DNA from: Cochliopodium minus | Lineage: Eukaryota > Discosea > Himatismenida > Cochliopodiidae | DNA: 12,589 bases | Direction of reading: 5' to 3' | Assembly: GCA_024220525.1 (NCBI GenBank) | Contig: JAMYWO010000625.1 | Location: forward strand, 1-12,589 | Shown: in pieces, positions 1-9,706 of the stretch | How positions within the stretch are numbered: position 1 is the stretch's first letter | How the letters are laid out: the number at the start of each line of letters is the position of its first letter | Position numbers and translations under genes: made by a program | Notes under the pieces: generated by a model | What the model saw: only the letters and a program-made list of their open reading frames with translations | The model's database searches: none | What the model was told of the DNA's origin: nothing

Positions 1-48
1 CAAATTTTCATTTTAATTTTAATTTCATTTGTTTTTATTAATATCAAG
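1..48 (+). other. 3' end of an intron of the first gene
   Basis: This AT-rich stretch ends in an AG at 47-48. The open frame that follows has an in-frame TAA at 39-41 and no ATG before 186. The simplest reading is that the window opens inside an intron and the first visible exon starts at 49, completing a split codon. Confidence 0.55.
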
Positions 49-1295
49 TGGAATTCACGGTTTTTTCGAGTAATTTCTCTGGGAAAGCCTGGAATAAAAG
101 ATTAATTGAAGACAATGAAATACAAAATCCAAAAGTCATAGTTATAGAAGAAAATCCAAACAACAAAGTGATAATATTCTATCAAATGAAGGGATTGTAT
201 TACTACAATATATATGTCACTGTGAATGTTCTTGGAGACTTGCATCTTTTTAAAAATTCAACTTTGCTCCCTCTCCCAAATTCAATTCAATATCTTTCTA
301 ACATAACCAATATTCAAATAGTAAACGCTACCAAAATCTTCATGAGTGATTCTATTGGGAATTACATCTTTTTTGATTATTACAAAGGAAATATCTCTGT
401 TATTGGTGGATCTCCTTTCGTCTCTCAAAGTGGATACAATGTAGCTAAATTGCCAAAACCTTTCCTCTCCAAATTATCTCCAAGGAATTTCGTATTGCAA
501 GTATCTTTACAACAAAATAACAATACATTTTTAGCAACTGTATATGGACAATTAACAAATCAACTTTTGGTCCCTTTAATTTTTAACATTCCTGTTTACC
601 AATTTAATTTTACTGTTTCCACTTTTGATTTTTTGTTTTTCGACGATTCTATTAATTTCAGAGTGTTTATGACAATATCAAGCAATGAAAGCAACATTTA
701 TCATTTCAGTTTTGATTTAGATTCCAATTTTAAACCATCTAACTACTCTCTTCCTTTTATCATTGATGTAGGACAAAACTCTTCATTATCTTCTCAAATC
801 TACAATAATACTCTTTATATCATGGAAGTTCATGACAATGGGTTTTGTTACGATTCCGAAGTAAAAAATTTTTTAAAATTATAAAAAAAAATTTAAATAA
901 AATAATCAACTTAGTATCATAACAAAAGACCAATACCTTCCGCTTGTAATAGTATACCTCACCCAACATTTAATGTTATAAGTTATATTTTTGGATCTTA
1001 CTCTGATTGGAAAAGTTCTCTCAAACAAATAAAGATGATCTCAAATTGTGACGATCATTTATTCCATGGAACTTATGATGAAGGAAATTTTCCTCATGTT
1101 TTTTTGTGGGAAGGAACCTCTCGATCAAATTCTTCTGAAAATACTCTTGCTTTTGTTGGTGTACACCAAGGAAAAAGAGAAGATAGCTTAGATTACCCTA
1201 ACAATGAAGCTAGGTGTGGTGGAGCTCTACCTTTTAATGGTTTAGTTTTAGATTCTTTTGTTTTCCCACCTTTCTATGATTCTTTTGCAGATTAA
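49..1295 (+). CDS. N-glycosylated secreted or surface protein, 5' partial
   Basis: Two exons are visible, 49-860 and 915-1295. They are separated by a 54-nt intron (861-914, GTAAAA...TTAG, phase 0) and end at TAA. Joining at 915 keeps the frame open from 915 through the ATG at 1035, which supports the splice. The roughly 397 visible residues hold about a dozen N-x-S/T sequons (for example NST, NIT, NAT, NFT, NSS). They are rich in Phe, Tyr and Ser in a strand-like alternating pattern, as in extracellular beta-rich ectodomains. Four cysteines lie near the exon junction and C-terminal end. No transmembrane helix or GPI-type tail is seen at the C-terminus, so the product is probably secreted, or anchored by an unseen N-terminal part. 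I do not recognise the family. The end lies only 40 bp from the stop of the convergent Nudix gene. Confidence 0.7.
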
Positions 1296-1335
1296 AAAAA
1301 AAAAATATACAATGATTATACATTAATCTTTTTTT

Positions 1336-2060
1336 TTATTTTTCATTAACAAATTTTTCTAACACACCATTTTTTTCAGCAAAAACCATCATTTTCACAA
1401 AGTGCTTTCTTAAAAAAATATTATTATCTGCTTTTAATCCCTTTTTGGGAAAGTTTTGGTTTCCTTTTATAAAAATTTTCATCACTTCCTGAATCTTTGA
1501 GACTTTCAACCACTTTAAGTCTGTTTTTTCAAGTTTTACTTTTTCTTCAACACTGTTTTGTAAGATTTTATGCCTCTTATTTAATTCGAAATCATTTTCA
1601 TATTTTTCATATTTCACTATCCACAAACCATAATTGTGTGCGTACAAAGTTGGTTCAATATCTTTAATAATCTCATATATTTCTTCTCTTTTCCAGAATA
1701 TTTCGTTGCTTTCTTCTGTTTTTGTTTTTTATTAAATTGTTCTTTGAAATTTCAATTTTTTCTTACCAGCATATTCTCTTGCAGCACAAAATTGAACAAT
1801 TTTTTCTCCTTTATCTCTGCTCCCTCTGATAATTTTTCAAACATAAATAAAAATAAAAAATTTGAGAAATTTTCTTCAATGATTTGAATATATACATCTT
1901 GAATATATGTTTATTTCTAAATTTTCATTTACCCGAAACAATCATATTGTTCATTCCTTTCTTTTCCCAATAAAAAATAATTTTCTCCTTCAAAAGTTGT
2001 GTACGGGAGAATTCCACCTCCACTAAAATTTGAATATCTTTTAGTTTCAATTGTTTCCAT
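1336..2060 (-). CDS. Nudix hydrolase domain protein, three exons
   Basis: On the minus strand the exons are 2060-1933, 1825-1767 and 1715-1336. The introns are 1826-1932 (107 nt) and 1716-1766 (51 nt). Together they encode 188 aa from an ATG at 2060 that has an in-frame TAA just upstream. The first intron splits the second Gly of FGG and the second splits the first Glu of AREYAEES, so the signature only appears after splicing. Residues 14-34 (SGGGILPY, then YFLLGKE) give the first Nudix strands. Residues 43-65 carry GGSRDKGE, then AAREYAEES, the metal-binding Nudix helix. A later DLKWLKV segment matches the usual strand after the box. Nudix enzymes hydrolyse nucleoside-diphosphate-X compounds; the substrate here is unknown. 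The box has one extra residue between the first Glu and Arg-Glu, and Asn where Gly is usual after EE. The RE and EE pairs are intact, so activity is plausible. Confidence 0.85.
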
Positions 2061-2236
2061 AGGTTTTTCAAAGGAGTATCCAAAAAGATTAAGAAAAATT
2101 TTTTAATTCAAATTTTATTTTAATTTAAATTTGAAAGAATAAAAAAGATCTCTTTTGATAGTTGGTTTGGATTTACTAATCGCTTTTTGACAATAATCTT
2201 TTTAACTATAATATTTTAAAAGAATATATAAAAAAA
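2061..2236. promoter_or_regulatory. divergent spacer between Nudix and ankyrin genes
   Basis: These 176 bp separate the start codons of two genes transcribed away from each other, so both promoters probably lie here. It is AT-rich, with an inverted repeat near its centre (2107-2135) and a run of A before the ankyrin ATG. I see no recognisable TATA box placement that could be told apart from the base composition. Confidence 0.4.
2107..2135. repeat. 29-nt inverted repeat with a near copy in an intron
   Basis: The 9-nt arms TTCAAATTT and AAATTTGAA flank an 11-nt AT-rich loop. A near copy differing at two of 29 positions sits at 4811-4839, inside the last intron of the ankyrin gene. It could be a regulatory palindrome or a small dispersed element. 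AT-rich chance similarity is a real alternative. Confidence 0.35.
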
Positions 2237-5200
2237 ATGAAAAATGAAAAAAATTCATTGTTATTGAGGAAATGCAGGGATCCCAATTGCGATATAAATG
2301 AGATCATTGATCTAATTAAACAAAATGCTAGCCCATATGCGAATGATCACAACGGAAATTGCCTCTTCCATACTATATGCAACACGAGATTAGATGTTGT
2401 GAAAGAATTATTGAAGAATATTAAGATAAAAGTGAATGATATACCATATTATATGAATCTCACTTATAATGAAGAAGATAATTGGAAATTGTTGAAATAT
2501 ATGACTCCCAATACCAATAATAGGGAAGATTTGATCGCAATATTCAACATGTGCATCGAAAAGAATAGATATCTTCCTTATATAAAGATTAAAAAGTTTA
2601 CTGACAAATTATTGAAACAGGGATTGAATCTCAATGACTTTGATAAACTTTCAAATTCATATCCATTGGATAAAGTTGGAAAAAACGATTTATTGTTCCA
2701 TTATCTTTATGATCAGGGTGCGAGGAAATTATCTGAGCCATTCGAAGCAAATTTAACTGATTCTACATTCATACTATCAAAAAATATCAATAATTATATT
2801 CAAGACAAGAAATATGATCTGATAACATTTCTTTTGGAGAAAAAGGTAAGATTAATATTGAAAACATTGTTCGAAATAATTCAAAATATAATTTATATTT
2901 CTTTTAATTTAATTTAATTTTTTTTTTTTTTTAAAATAAAAAAAATTTTTAAAGGCAGACATTAATGAATGTTCCCAAATTGCCAATGAATCTATATTTA
3001 ATGAAATATGCAGGAATGGAGATTTCAGTTTGATCCAAACCACACTAAGTTTGGGAGCCAATTTATTCACGGAATTATACGACGTTTCCCCATTCGATGT
3101 GTTATTGACAAGAGGAGATTTAGAGTTAATAGATCTTTGTATTGTTGAAATAGGAAAATACTATGAAAATGTTGATCTCGGAGTGTGTTTGTACGAACAT
3201 TTCAACAAACAAACCTCTTTGAATTTTGAAATTTTGAAATTTTTCAGGGAGAAGCACAATGCCAACTTGAAACATGTTTTCGATTGTGTCTGTGAAAAAG
3301 GGACATTAGAAATGATCAGTAAAAAATTTTAAAAAAAAATTTTAAAAAACTAGTTCATTTCATTAATTTATTTTTGGTTTATTGCATAGAAAATAGAAAA
3401 AATTTGAATCAAAAATTTTCATTTTCCGAATCTTCTTTTCAGAAAATTCTTGAGAGGGATTATGAAATACCAGAAGCCATCATCACTTATTCCAAAGAAA
3501 ATAACATTGAAATAAACTTTACTGAAAAACTCTACTTTTACAGTTTCTACTCCGAAAATATCAACTATAATGTAGTTAAACTTATGATGGATAATGGAGC
3601 AAATATAAATCAAAAAATAATGAGAAAAGACAATTCTTTTTCTCATATTTGTTTAAATGCTGATTTCGAAGTGATAAAGGTAAAAAGAATATTATTTAAA
3701 ATTTTATTAATTAAATTTTTTAGTTATGTTTATCTTATGGAGGAGATTTAACTGGTAATTCTTCTGAACACTCCATTTTTGAATCCATTTGTAAAAGCAG
3801 GAGCAACCAAATCGTTCATTATATTGTCTTGTATTGCAACAAAAACAATATTAATGTTGATTATCAGAAAGGATGTTTCTTTTACTGTAAATCTAATGAT
3901 TGCAAACTTCAAATGTTGAAAGAATTTGTAGAAAAAGGACAGGTTGATATCAACAAAAACTATCAAATGGATGATTCTCCATTCCACTACGTTTGTAATT
4001 TTAAAAGACGTGAATTAATAGAGGTATTTTTTTATTTTTTTATTGTTGTTAATTTAATTTATTTTTATTTTTTATTTTTTATTTTTTATCTGTGAAATAT
4101 TTTTTTTAGTACTGTTTGTCAATTGGAGGAGACTTAACGAGTGTAACGTACCTTGCATCCTATCTTAGTCCATTCGACATCATATGTCAACTTGGAGATA
4201 AAGATTCTATCCTTTATGTTGTTAATTATTGCTCTCAGAATGAAATAGAAGTGGATTTTTCACGGGGAATGTTGTATTATTGTATAAATTGCCAAATAGA
4301 TATTGATATACTCAGATCGTTCATAGAAAATCAAGCCAACATGAATAAATACTATAAAATTGATATGGAAACTTCTTTTCATCACATTTGCAAAAAATCT
4401 TCTCACGAAATAATCGTAATAATTCCAAAATAAATATAAACAAAAAAAATTAAATTTTTTTTTTAAGAAATATTGTATGGATAATGGAGGAGACTTGGCT
4501 AATTCTTCTTCTGAAAATATTACTCCTTTCAAAATCGTTTGCAGTTTAAAAGATTCTAACACTATTGAAGAAGTATTGGAGTATTCCATAAAGACAAATC
4601 ACTATATTGAAATGGAAGATTGTTACTCCACCCTTCTCTCAAATCAAAACTTGGAAAAAAAAAATGATTTGATTATAAAGTTTTTGTATCACGGCGCAGA
4701 TCCTAATGTCAACTTTGACTTTAATTCATTTGAAATCAATAATTTTGAATTAACAAAACATTTTCTTTTTGCAGGACTGCATAAAGAAAGTGTAATATTT
4801 TTATTTTTATTTCAAACTTTATTTTAATTTATATTTGAAAATAAAAGGTAACTTTGTTGTTTAACAGAGGTTTGTTCTCAAATGTGGAGCATCTCGTTCA
4901 GTGGTTAAAATCAGATCTCTCAAAATGGAACATTTACAAATATCTCCCCAAAGGAATCAAAACGATTTTGTTGTGCTTGTTGTATAAAAACAAGAGAACT
5001 GATAGAACAAGATCAGTATACATTGGGCCATTCCTCTTCAAAAAAATCATCTACGATTTTTTAACAACTAATTATCACGTTTATTACAAAGAGAATTATG
5101 AATTAAACCAAGTGTTGAATTATCGTTACAACGAGGATACTTTTGTTGAAGAAAATGATCAAGGTGAAGGTGAACAAGACTGTGATGATCAAAATTATCT

Positions 5201-5369
5201 CATCCAAGACGAAGGTAACTACAAAGATGATATGAATCAGGACATTGATTATCAAGATGTTGTCGAACAGTTTGAATACCATGAAGATCAAGATGACCAA
5301 ATTGATGAACAACCAGTTTTTAACAAAAAGAGAAAGTTTGATACCATTGATACTGATGATCAATATTAA
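2237..5369 (+). CDS. ankyrin-repeat protein, 916 aa, seven exons
   Basis: The exons are 2237-2845, 2955-3318, 3354-3679, 3724-4023, 4110-4415, 4468-4791 and 4848-5369. All junctions are GT-AG and phase 0, except the second intron (3319-3353, 35 nt), which is phase 1 and less certain. Residues 1-203 start the repeats (NGNCLFHTIC, then VVKELL). Each following exon encodes about 100 to 120 residues of degenerate ankyrin helices. Diagnostic pieces recur: GGDL, SPFDIIC, FHHIC, GADPNVN, GANIN, and a leucine-rich second helix. The last exon (744-916) has a helical segment, then a tail of about 75 residues very rich in Asp, Glu and Gln. That tail ends in KKRKFD, a possible nuclear signal. Ankyrin stacks bind other proteins, and no enzymatic domain is seen. 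The ATG follows an A-rich leader and fits the start of the repeat pattern. The exact partner and location are unknown. Confidence 0.85.
2955..4791 (+). repeat. exon-sized duplicated ankyrin modules
   Basis: Five consecutive exons (2955-3318, 3354-3679, 3724-4023, 4110-4415, 4468-4791) encode related modules. The best preserved three begin LCLSYGGDL, YCLSIGGDL and YCMDNGGDL right after the 3' splice site. The modules in exons three to five end in a short Ile-rich helix (EVIK, ELIE, EII) right before the 5' splice site. Introns therefore fall at the same point of each module, and mostly in phase 0, as expected from exon duplication. Confidence 0.65.
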
Positions 5370-5488
5370 AAAAGATCAAATTTTTTTTCTTCTTAAATTG
5401 GATGAACTTTAAAATATTTTTATAATTTTTTGTGAAAATAAAAATAAAAAAAAATAGAAAAATATTTTTTGTGATAAAAGAATTCAAA
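5370..5488 (+). promoter_or_regulatory. spacer between ankyrin and coiled-coil genes
   Basis: These 119 bp hold the 3' end signals of the ankyrin gene and the promoter of the next gene. The sequence is T-rich then A-rich. I see no specific motif. The frame is open upstream from 5432, but those 19 codons are Lys/Ile/Phe-rich, like leader sequence, and I do not treat them as coding. Confidence 0.4.
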
Positions 5489-8400
5489 ATGGATTATAGA
5501 GATATCAATGATCTTCCTAATGATGTGAATGAATTGAAATCCATCTTGATGGATAAAATCGAAGAGGTGAAAGAATATGAGATCAATATTGAAAAGGCAG
5601 GATCGATGGGATCACAATTGTTGGAAGAATTGAAGAGGATGCAAGAGATTGTAAAAAAATATTTCCAAATTTACCAATAAATTTCTTCATAATCTTTATT
5701 TGTAGCATAAATATGATACAGAGAATTATGAGAATAAGATAAATGAATTGACAAATGATCTTGAATCAAAAAATGATGTTGCAATGGTAAATAAAAATTG
5801 AAATTTATTTAATTTTATAATATTATATGCTGTATATTCTTTTATATTTCCCAATTCTTTTTCATACAAAAAAGAAAAATAGATTGTTGATTAAACAAAT
5901 TGAAGAATCAAATTTGCAGAATATCCATTTAGAATCTGAAGTAGAAGAAATGTCAAAGAAGATAAACAAACAAGAGAAAGAAATGAAGAGAATGAACGAC
6001 TATATAGAACAAGCGAAAAAAGAAAATGAGATGGAGAAAAAAGACACCAACAAAAGAGATTTTGTAGTATCAAATAACAAGGAAGATTTAGAGTATCCTA
6101 ATAATAAAAACGTGGATATTGAGAAATTGTTATTGAAAGACAAAGAAAGAAAGAAAATGAAAATTGAAATTAACAGGCTCAAAGAAGAATTAAGTAATAT
6201 TAATATTTTTTTTTATTCAATTTTTTAATATTTTTATTATTTTAGACAATCAAAAAGACGTAAATTATGACCAAGAGTTAAAGAGGGAAGAGGACAAAAA
6301 GATAATATACGATCTAAAGAATGAAATGAAGTCTTTCAACAAGCTCAAGGAAGAATATCACAACCTCAAAAATGAGTCAATTGAAGTAAAAAAAAAAAAA
6401 TTGTTTTTATTTGCATTCATAATTTCTTTCAATGTTTCTTCTTAGTATTACCAAAACAGTGTAGTTTCTTCAAAACCAGAAATAGAGAATATGAAAAATA
6501 TTCATTCCAAACTCATTTCAAACAAGAAATTTCTGGAGGACATCATCAATGAAAACAAAAATGCCCTTCTTTTTTCCAGGAGTATTGCAGAAAGTCTTCT
6601 CCAAGAAACAAATGGACTAAATGAAACATCCATTTCCCAAGAAGAATACAACTCTTTAACTTATGTAAAAATTGTTCATTAATAAATTTTTTTATTTTTT
6701 CAATTAATCTTTTAATTTTTGAAAGTTGTATTCAATATTCTGCACTTGGAAATTATCACATGAACTCGAAGAAGTTAACAAAAACTATAATGAGATGGAG
6801 GAAACTTTGGAAGACATTAAAAAAGATAAATTTGTTTTGGAGAGCAAAAACAACCATTTGGAACAAGACCTCTTCCTCCTAAACAAGGAAATAAACCGAG
6901 TAGAAATTTTTTTGGAAGATCTCACCAACAAAAACAAGCAAATCTTTGAAAACTTTCAAAAAATAAACAATGAAAATAACATTGAGGGAATCATCGAAAG
7001 GAGCGAAAAGGAAAGTCTCAAATTGAACAACTTGTTGAAGTTTTTCGGATATTTCATTTCTTCGTTCGAATCAGAAAGGTCCAAGCTTATAAAAGAAAAT
7101 GTAGACATGGAAAATGAGATCAAAAACATGATGATCAAAAATGAGATAAATGATTTTGAATTGGACGACATTCAATCTCCAAAAATCGGAATTAAAAATC
7201 TTGTTTCTTCGGAGAACAAAACTGTCAGTACTTTATCTGTTACTAAGGAAAAGAGGGTCTTGTTGAATGAGAACAAAAACTTGAATAATATGCTCAACAT
7301 TCTTAAAAAGGAGAAGCAACAGCAACAGAAGGAGATTAATAAGTTGGAGAAGGACAAATTGCATCTTTACATCAACGTTTCTAATCTAGAGAAATACAAA
7401 CAAGGATATGAAAAACTCAAAGTAAGTTTTTTTATAACTTTAACAGAAATGAAAAAATATTAAATTTGAAAAAAGAACTGAAATAGTGAAAACAAACTAA
7501 AAAAAAAATTTATTAAATAATTTTTAGGTGAATAACAACAGCCTAGAAAAAGATTTCAATAGAGCAGAAAGAGAAATAGAAAACCTCAAAACAAAAATTT
7601 CCAGCATTGAAAACGACAAGTTGGAAAAGCTGAAGAAGATCTTGGAAAGAGAGAAAAGAATCTCGGAGAAGGAGATCGAGAATCTCAAGATAAACAACTC
7701 TAGAATCATCAAACAAAAAGAGAAGATCGAAAAAGAAAAAGAAGTTGTGCAAAATGAGTTTTTGAAGTACAAAAAAGAAAGCGAGAATTTCACTAACAAA
7801 ATTGAAACTCTCCAAAAACAAAACTCTATTTTTCAAATCAAGATTTCCAAGCTTGAGAAGCAAATTGAGAAGTTGAAGGGTGATCAGACGGAGATTGAGG
7901 AGAAGGAGAGATCAAATTCAAAAATTTCTATCAAAAATTTGGAGAAAGAGAAAATTGGTTTGGAGAAAAAGATAATGGAGTTAGAGGTAAAATATTTTAA
8001 AATAAAATAACAAATATAAATAATAATAAAATAAAATATAAAATATAAAATATAAAAATGAAAAAAAAATAAAATTTAAAAAAAAAAAATGTTGAAAAAA
8101 AAATATTAAAAAAAAAATTAATAAAAATAAAAATATAAAAAATAATGATAAAAAAAAAATAATATAAAAAAATTAATAAAAAAAAAAATTAATAAAAACT
8201 TTTTGTAGAAAGAAAGAGAAATCAACAAAAATTTGATTAAAAATATGGAGAAGGAAGTTGAAAAGAAGAAACAATCTTTTAGCTCCTCAAAGAAAGAGAA
8301 AGAGATTTTGAAATCCACTTTGGAGAGTGAAAGAGAGAAATACAAGCAAACCATCTCTATCATCGAGAGGGAGTCATCCATTCTGAAAAATAAACTTTCT

Positions 8401-9651
8401 GATTATGAAATTCAAAACCAGGTTAGTATTTTTTTATTTTATTTTTTAATTTATTTTTTATCATTTTTTTTTAATTTATTTTTTACTTTTAATTTTTTTA
8501 TTTATTTTTTAACTTTTTTTTTTTTTTTTAATATTTTTATTATAAAGGTTTTAATCAGAAATTTGTATAATGCGGAACAAGAGATTGTAAATTTGAAGAA
8601 TGGACAGGTTAAAAACTCAAACAAGATGGAGAAAATGAAAAAATTCATTTCCAACATGAAGCAAAACCTTCCTACGCTCGAGATTGAAAACAAACAAAAG
8701 GAAACTTCTGGTCCTACTTTGTTTGGATTGAACAACTTTATTACACAACAAAATACAACTACAAAAGAGATGAAAGAAGAGCCTAAAAAATTAATTGTGA
8801 TCAAAAAAGAAAAGAATGGAAAATTGGGTGATAATTCGAATACTAATCCTACAACTCAACAAGAAAACTCTCCTATAAAAACGCAAGAAATTAAAATTGA
8901 ACAACAATTCATCCAAACACAATCTCAACCTTCTAAACAACAAACTGAAAATAAAGATGAGAAAAATGATGTTGTTGAAATAAAAAGTGACAGTAAAGTT
9001 GTTTTGGTAAAAGGACCAAACAACCCAAAAATTAAGATTGATAATTTCGAAAACAAAAATGAAGCAGAAAAAGAAAAACCAAAAAAATTGGTTGTTGTTA
9101 AAAAGGAAAAGAAAGGAAGAGTAGGTGCTAATACAATTATAAATCCGACAACTCAACAAGAAAACTCTCCAACAAAAACACAAGAAATGAAAACTGGACA
9201 ACAATCCTCCCAAACAATACAAAATGAATCACTTTTCCAATTTACTTCAAAACAACAAACTGAAAATAAAGATGATGTTGTTGAAATAAAAAGTGACAGT
9301 AAAGTTATTTTGGTTAAAAGAGCAAACAACCCAAAAATTAATTTTGACAACTTCGAAAACAAAAATGTAGTTGAAAAAGAAGAACCAAAAAAGTTGGTTG
9401 TTGTTAAAAAGGAAAAAATTTCCAACACATCTACAAAATTGGGAGAGGAAGAGGTATTCAAAGAAAACCAAAACTATAGTTCAAGCAAACCCTTAACTGA
9501 TGAAAATAAAACAACCAATCCTCCCATGAAAATAAAAACAATAAAAATTGTAAAAGAATCTGATAAAAGGCTTTATTATATCACCGACGAGATCAGCAAA
9601 GATGAAGAACAACAAAGAGTCAGAATCCTCAAAAATGATGAAATAAAATGA
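5489..9651 (+). CDS. long coiled-coil protein with CC1-box-like N-terminus
   Basis: The nine exons are 5489-5650, 5706-5786, 5875-6193, 6246-6385, 6446-6664, 6726-7421, 7528-7986, 8209-8421 and 8548-9651. They encode 1130 aa, and all junctions are GT-AG and frame-consistent. Residues 36-48 read KAGSMGSQLLEEL. This follows the AAxxGxxLL pattern of the CC1 box by which BICD, Spindly and TRAK/HAP1 adaptors bind dynein light intermediate chain, with Gly in place of the second Ala. The DLPNDVNELKSIL lead-in and following heptads also fit. Residues from about 55 to 800 are almost continuous Lys/Glu/Leu-rich coiled coil. The C-terminal part is low-complexity and basic, with a tandem repeat, then a folded-looking end (LYYITDEI). 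It is probably a cytoplasmic rod or scaffold. Microtubule-motor cargo adaptor is an inference from one motif. A generic structural coiled-coil protein is the alternative. Confidence 0.85.
7987..8208 (+). repeat. A-rich low-complexity intron
   Basis: This is the longest intron of the window (222 nt) and lies between exons 7 and 8 of the coiled-coil gene. It is almost entirely A and T with A dominating. It includes a short tandem array with unit AAAATAT at about 8030-8057 and later A-runs broken by TTAAT. It contains stops in frame, so it cannot be read through. Confidence 0.75.
8422..8547 (+). other. stop-free T-rich intron of 126 nt
   Basis: It starts GTTAGT after CAG and ends in ATAAAG. Its length is a multiple of three and the host frame has no stop through it. 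Unspliced, it would add 42 residues of almost pure Phe, Leu, Ile, Tyr and Asn. That breaks the flanking coiled coil, and the T-richness matches other introns, so removal is the likely default. Confidence 0.8.
8782..9420 (+). repeat. tandem repeat of about 300 bp in coiled-coil gene exon 9
   Basis: The unit begins PKKLxVxKKEK, with its Pro codon at 8782, 9079 and 9385, giving periods of 297 and 306 nt and a third truncated copy. Within a unit come NPTTQQENSP, KTQE, KQQTENKD, VVEIKSDSKV, NNPKI and DNFENKN. The two full copies share long near-identical DNA blocks, so the duplication is recent and in frame. The repeats are basic and hydrophilic, likely disordered. Confidence 0.8.
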
Positions 9652-9706
9652 AATTCTCCAAATAAAATTATTACAAAAGTTTTAATGTTTTCATCTTTTT
9701 ATTTTT

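Noticed and set aside
48-50. GTG as start codon of the first gene
   Set aside because: Eukaryotic genes rarely start with GTG. The bases before it look like an intron ending in AG, and the protein reads as internal sequence.
1636-1887. Plus-strand Phe-rich open frame
   Set aside because: It is the antisense shadow of the Nudix exons and introns.
5432-5488. Upstream ATG of the coiled-coil gene
   Set aside because: The added 19 codons are Lys/Ile/Phe-rich and look like AT-rich leader. The later ATG begins a protein-like N-terminus.
8118-8381. Minus-strand Phe/Leu-rich frames opposite the coiled-coil gene
   Set aside because: A Lys/Glu-rich coding strand automatically gives Phe/Leu/Ser-rich open antisense frames. 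The same applies near 7524-7863, 8502-8804, 8791-9222 and 9153-9471.
8782-9420. CRISPR-like or mobile repeat array
   Set aside because: The repeats are long, in frame and coding, with no spacers; they are an internal protein repeat.
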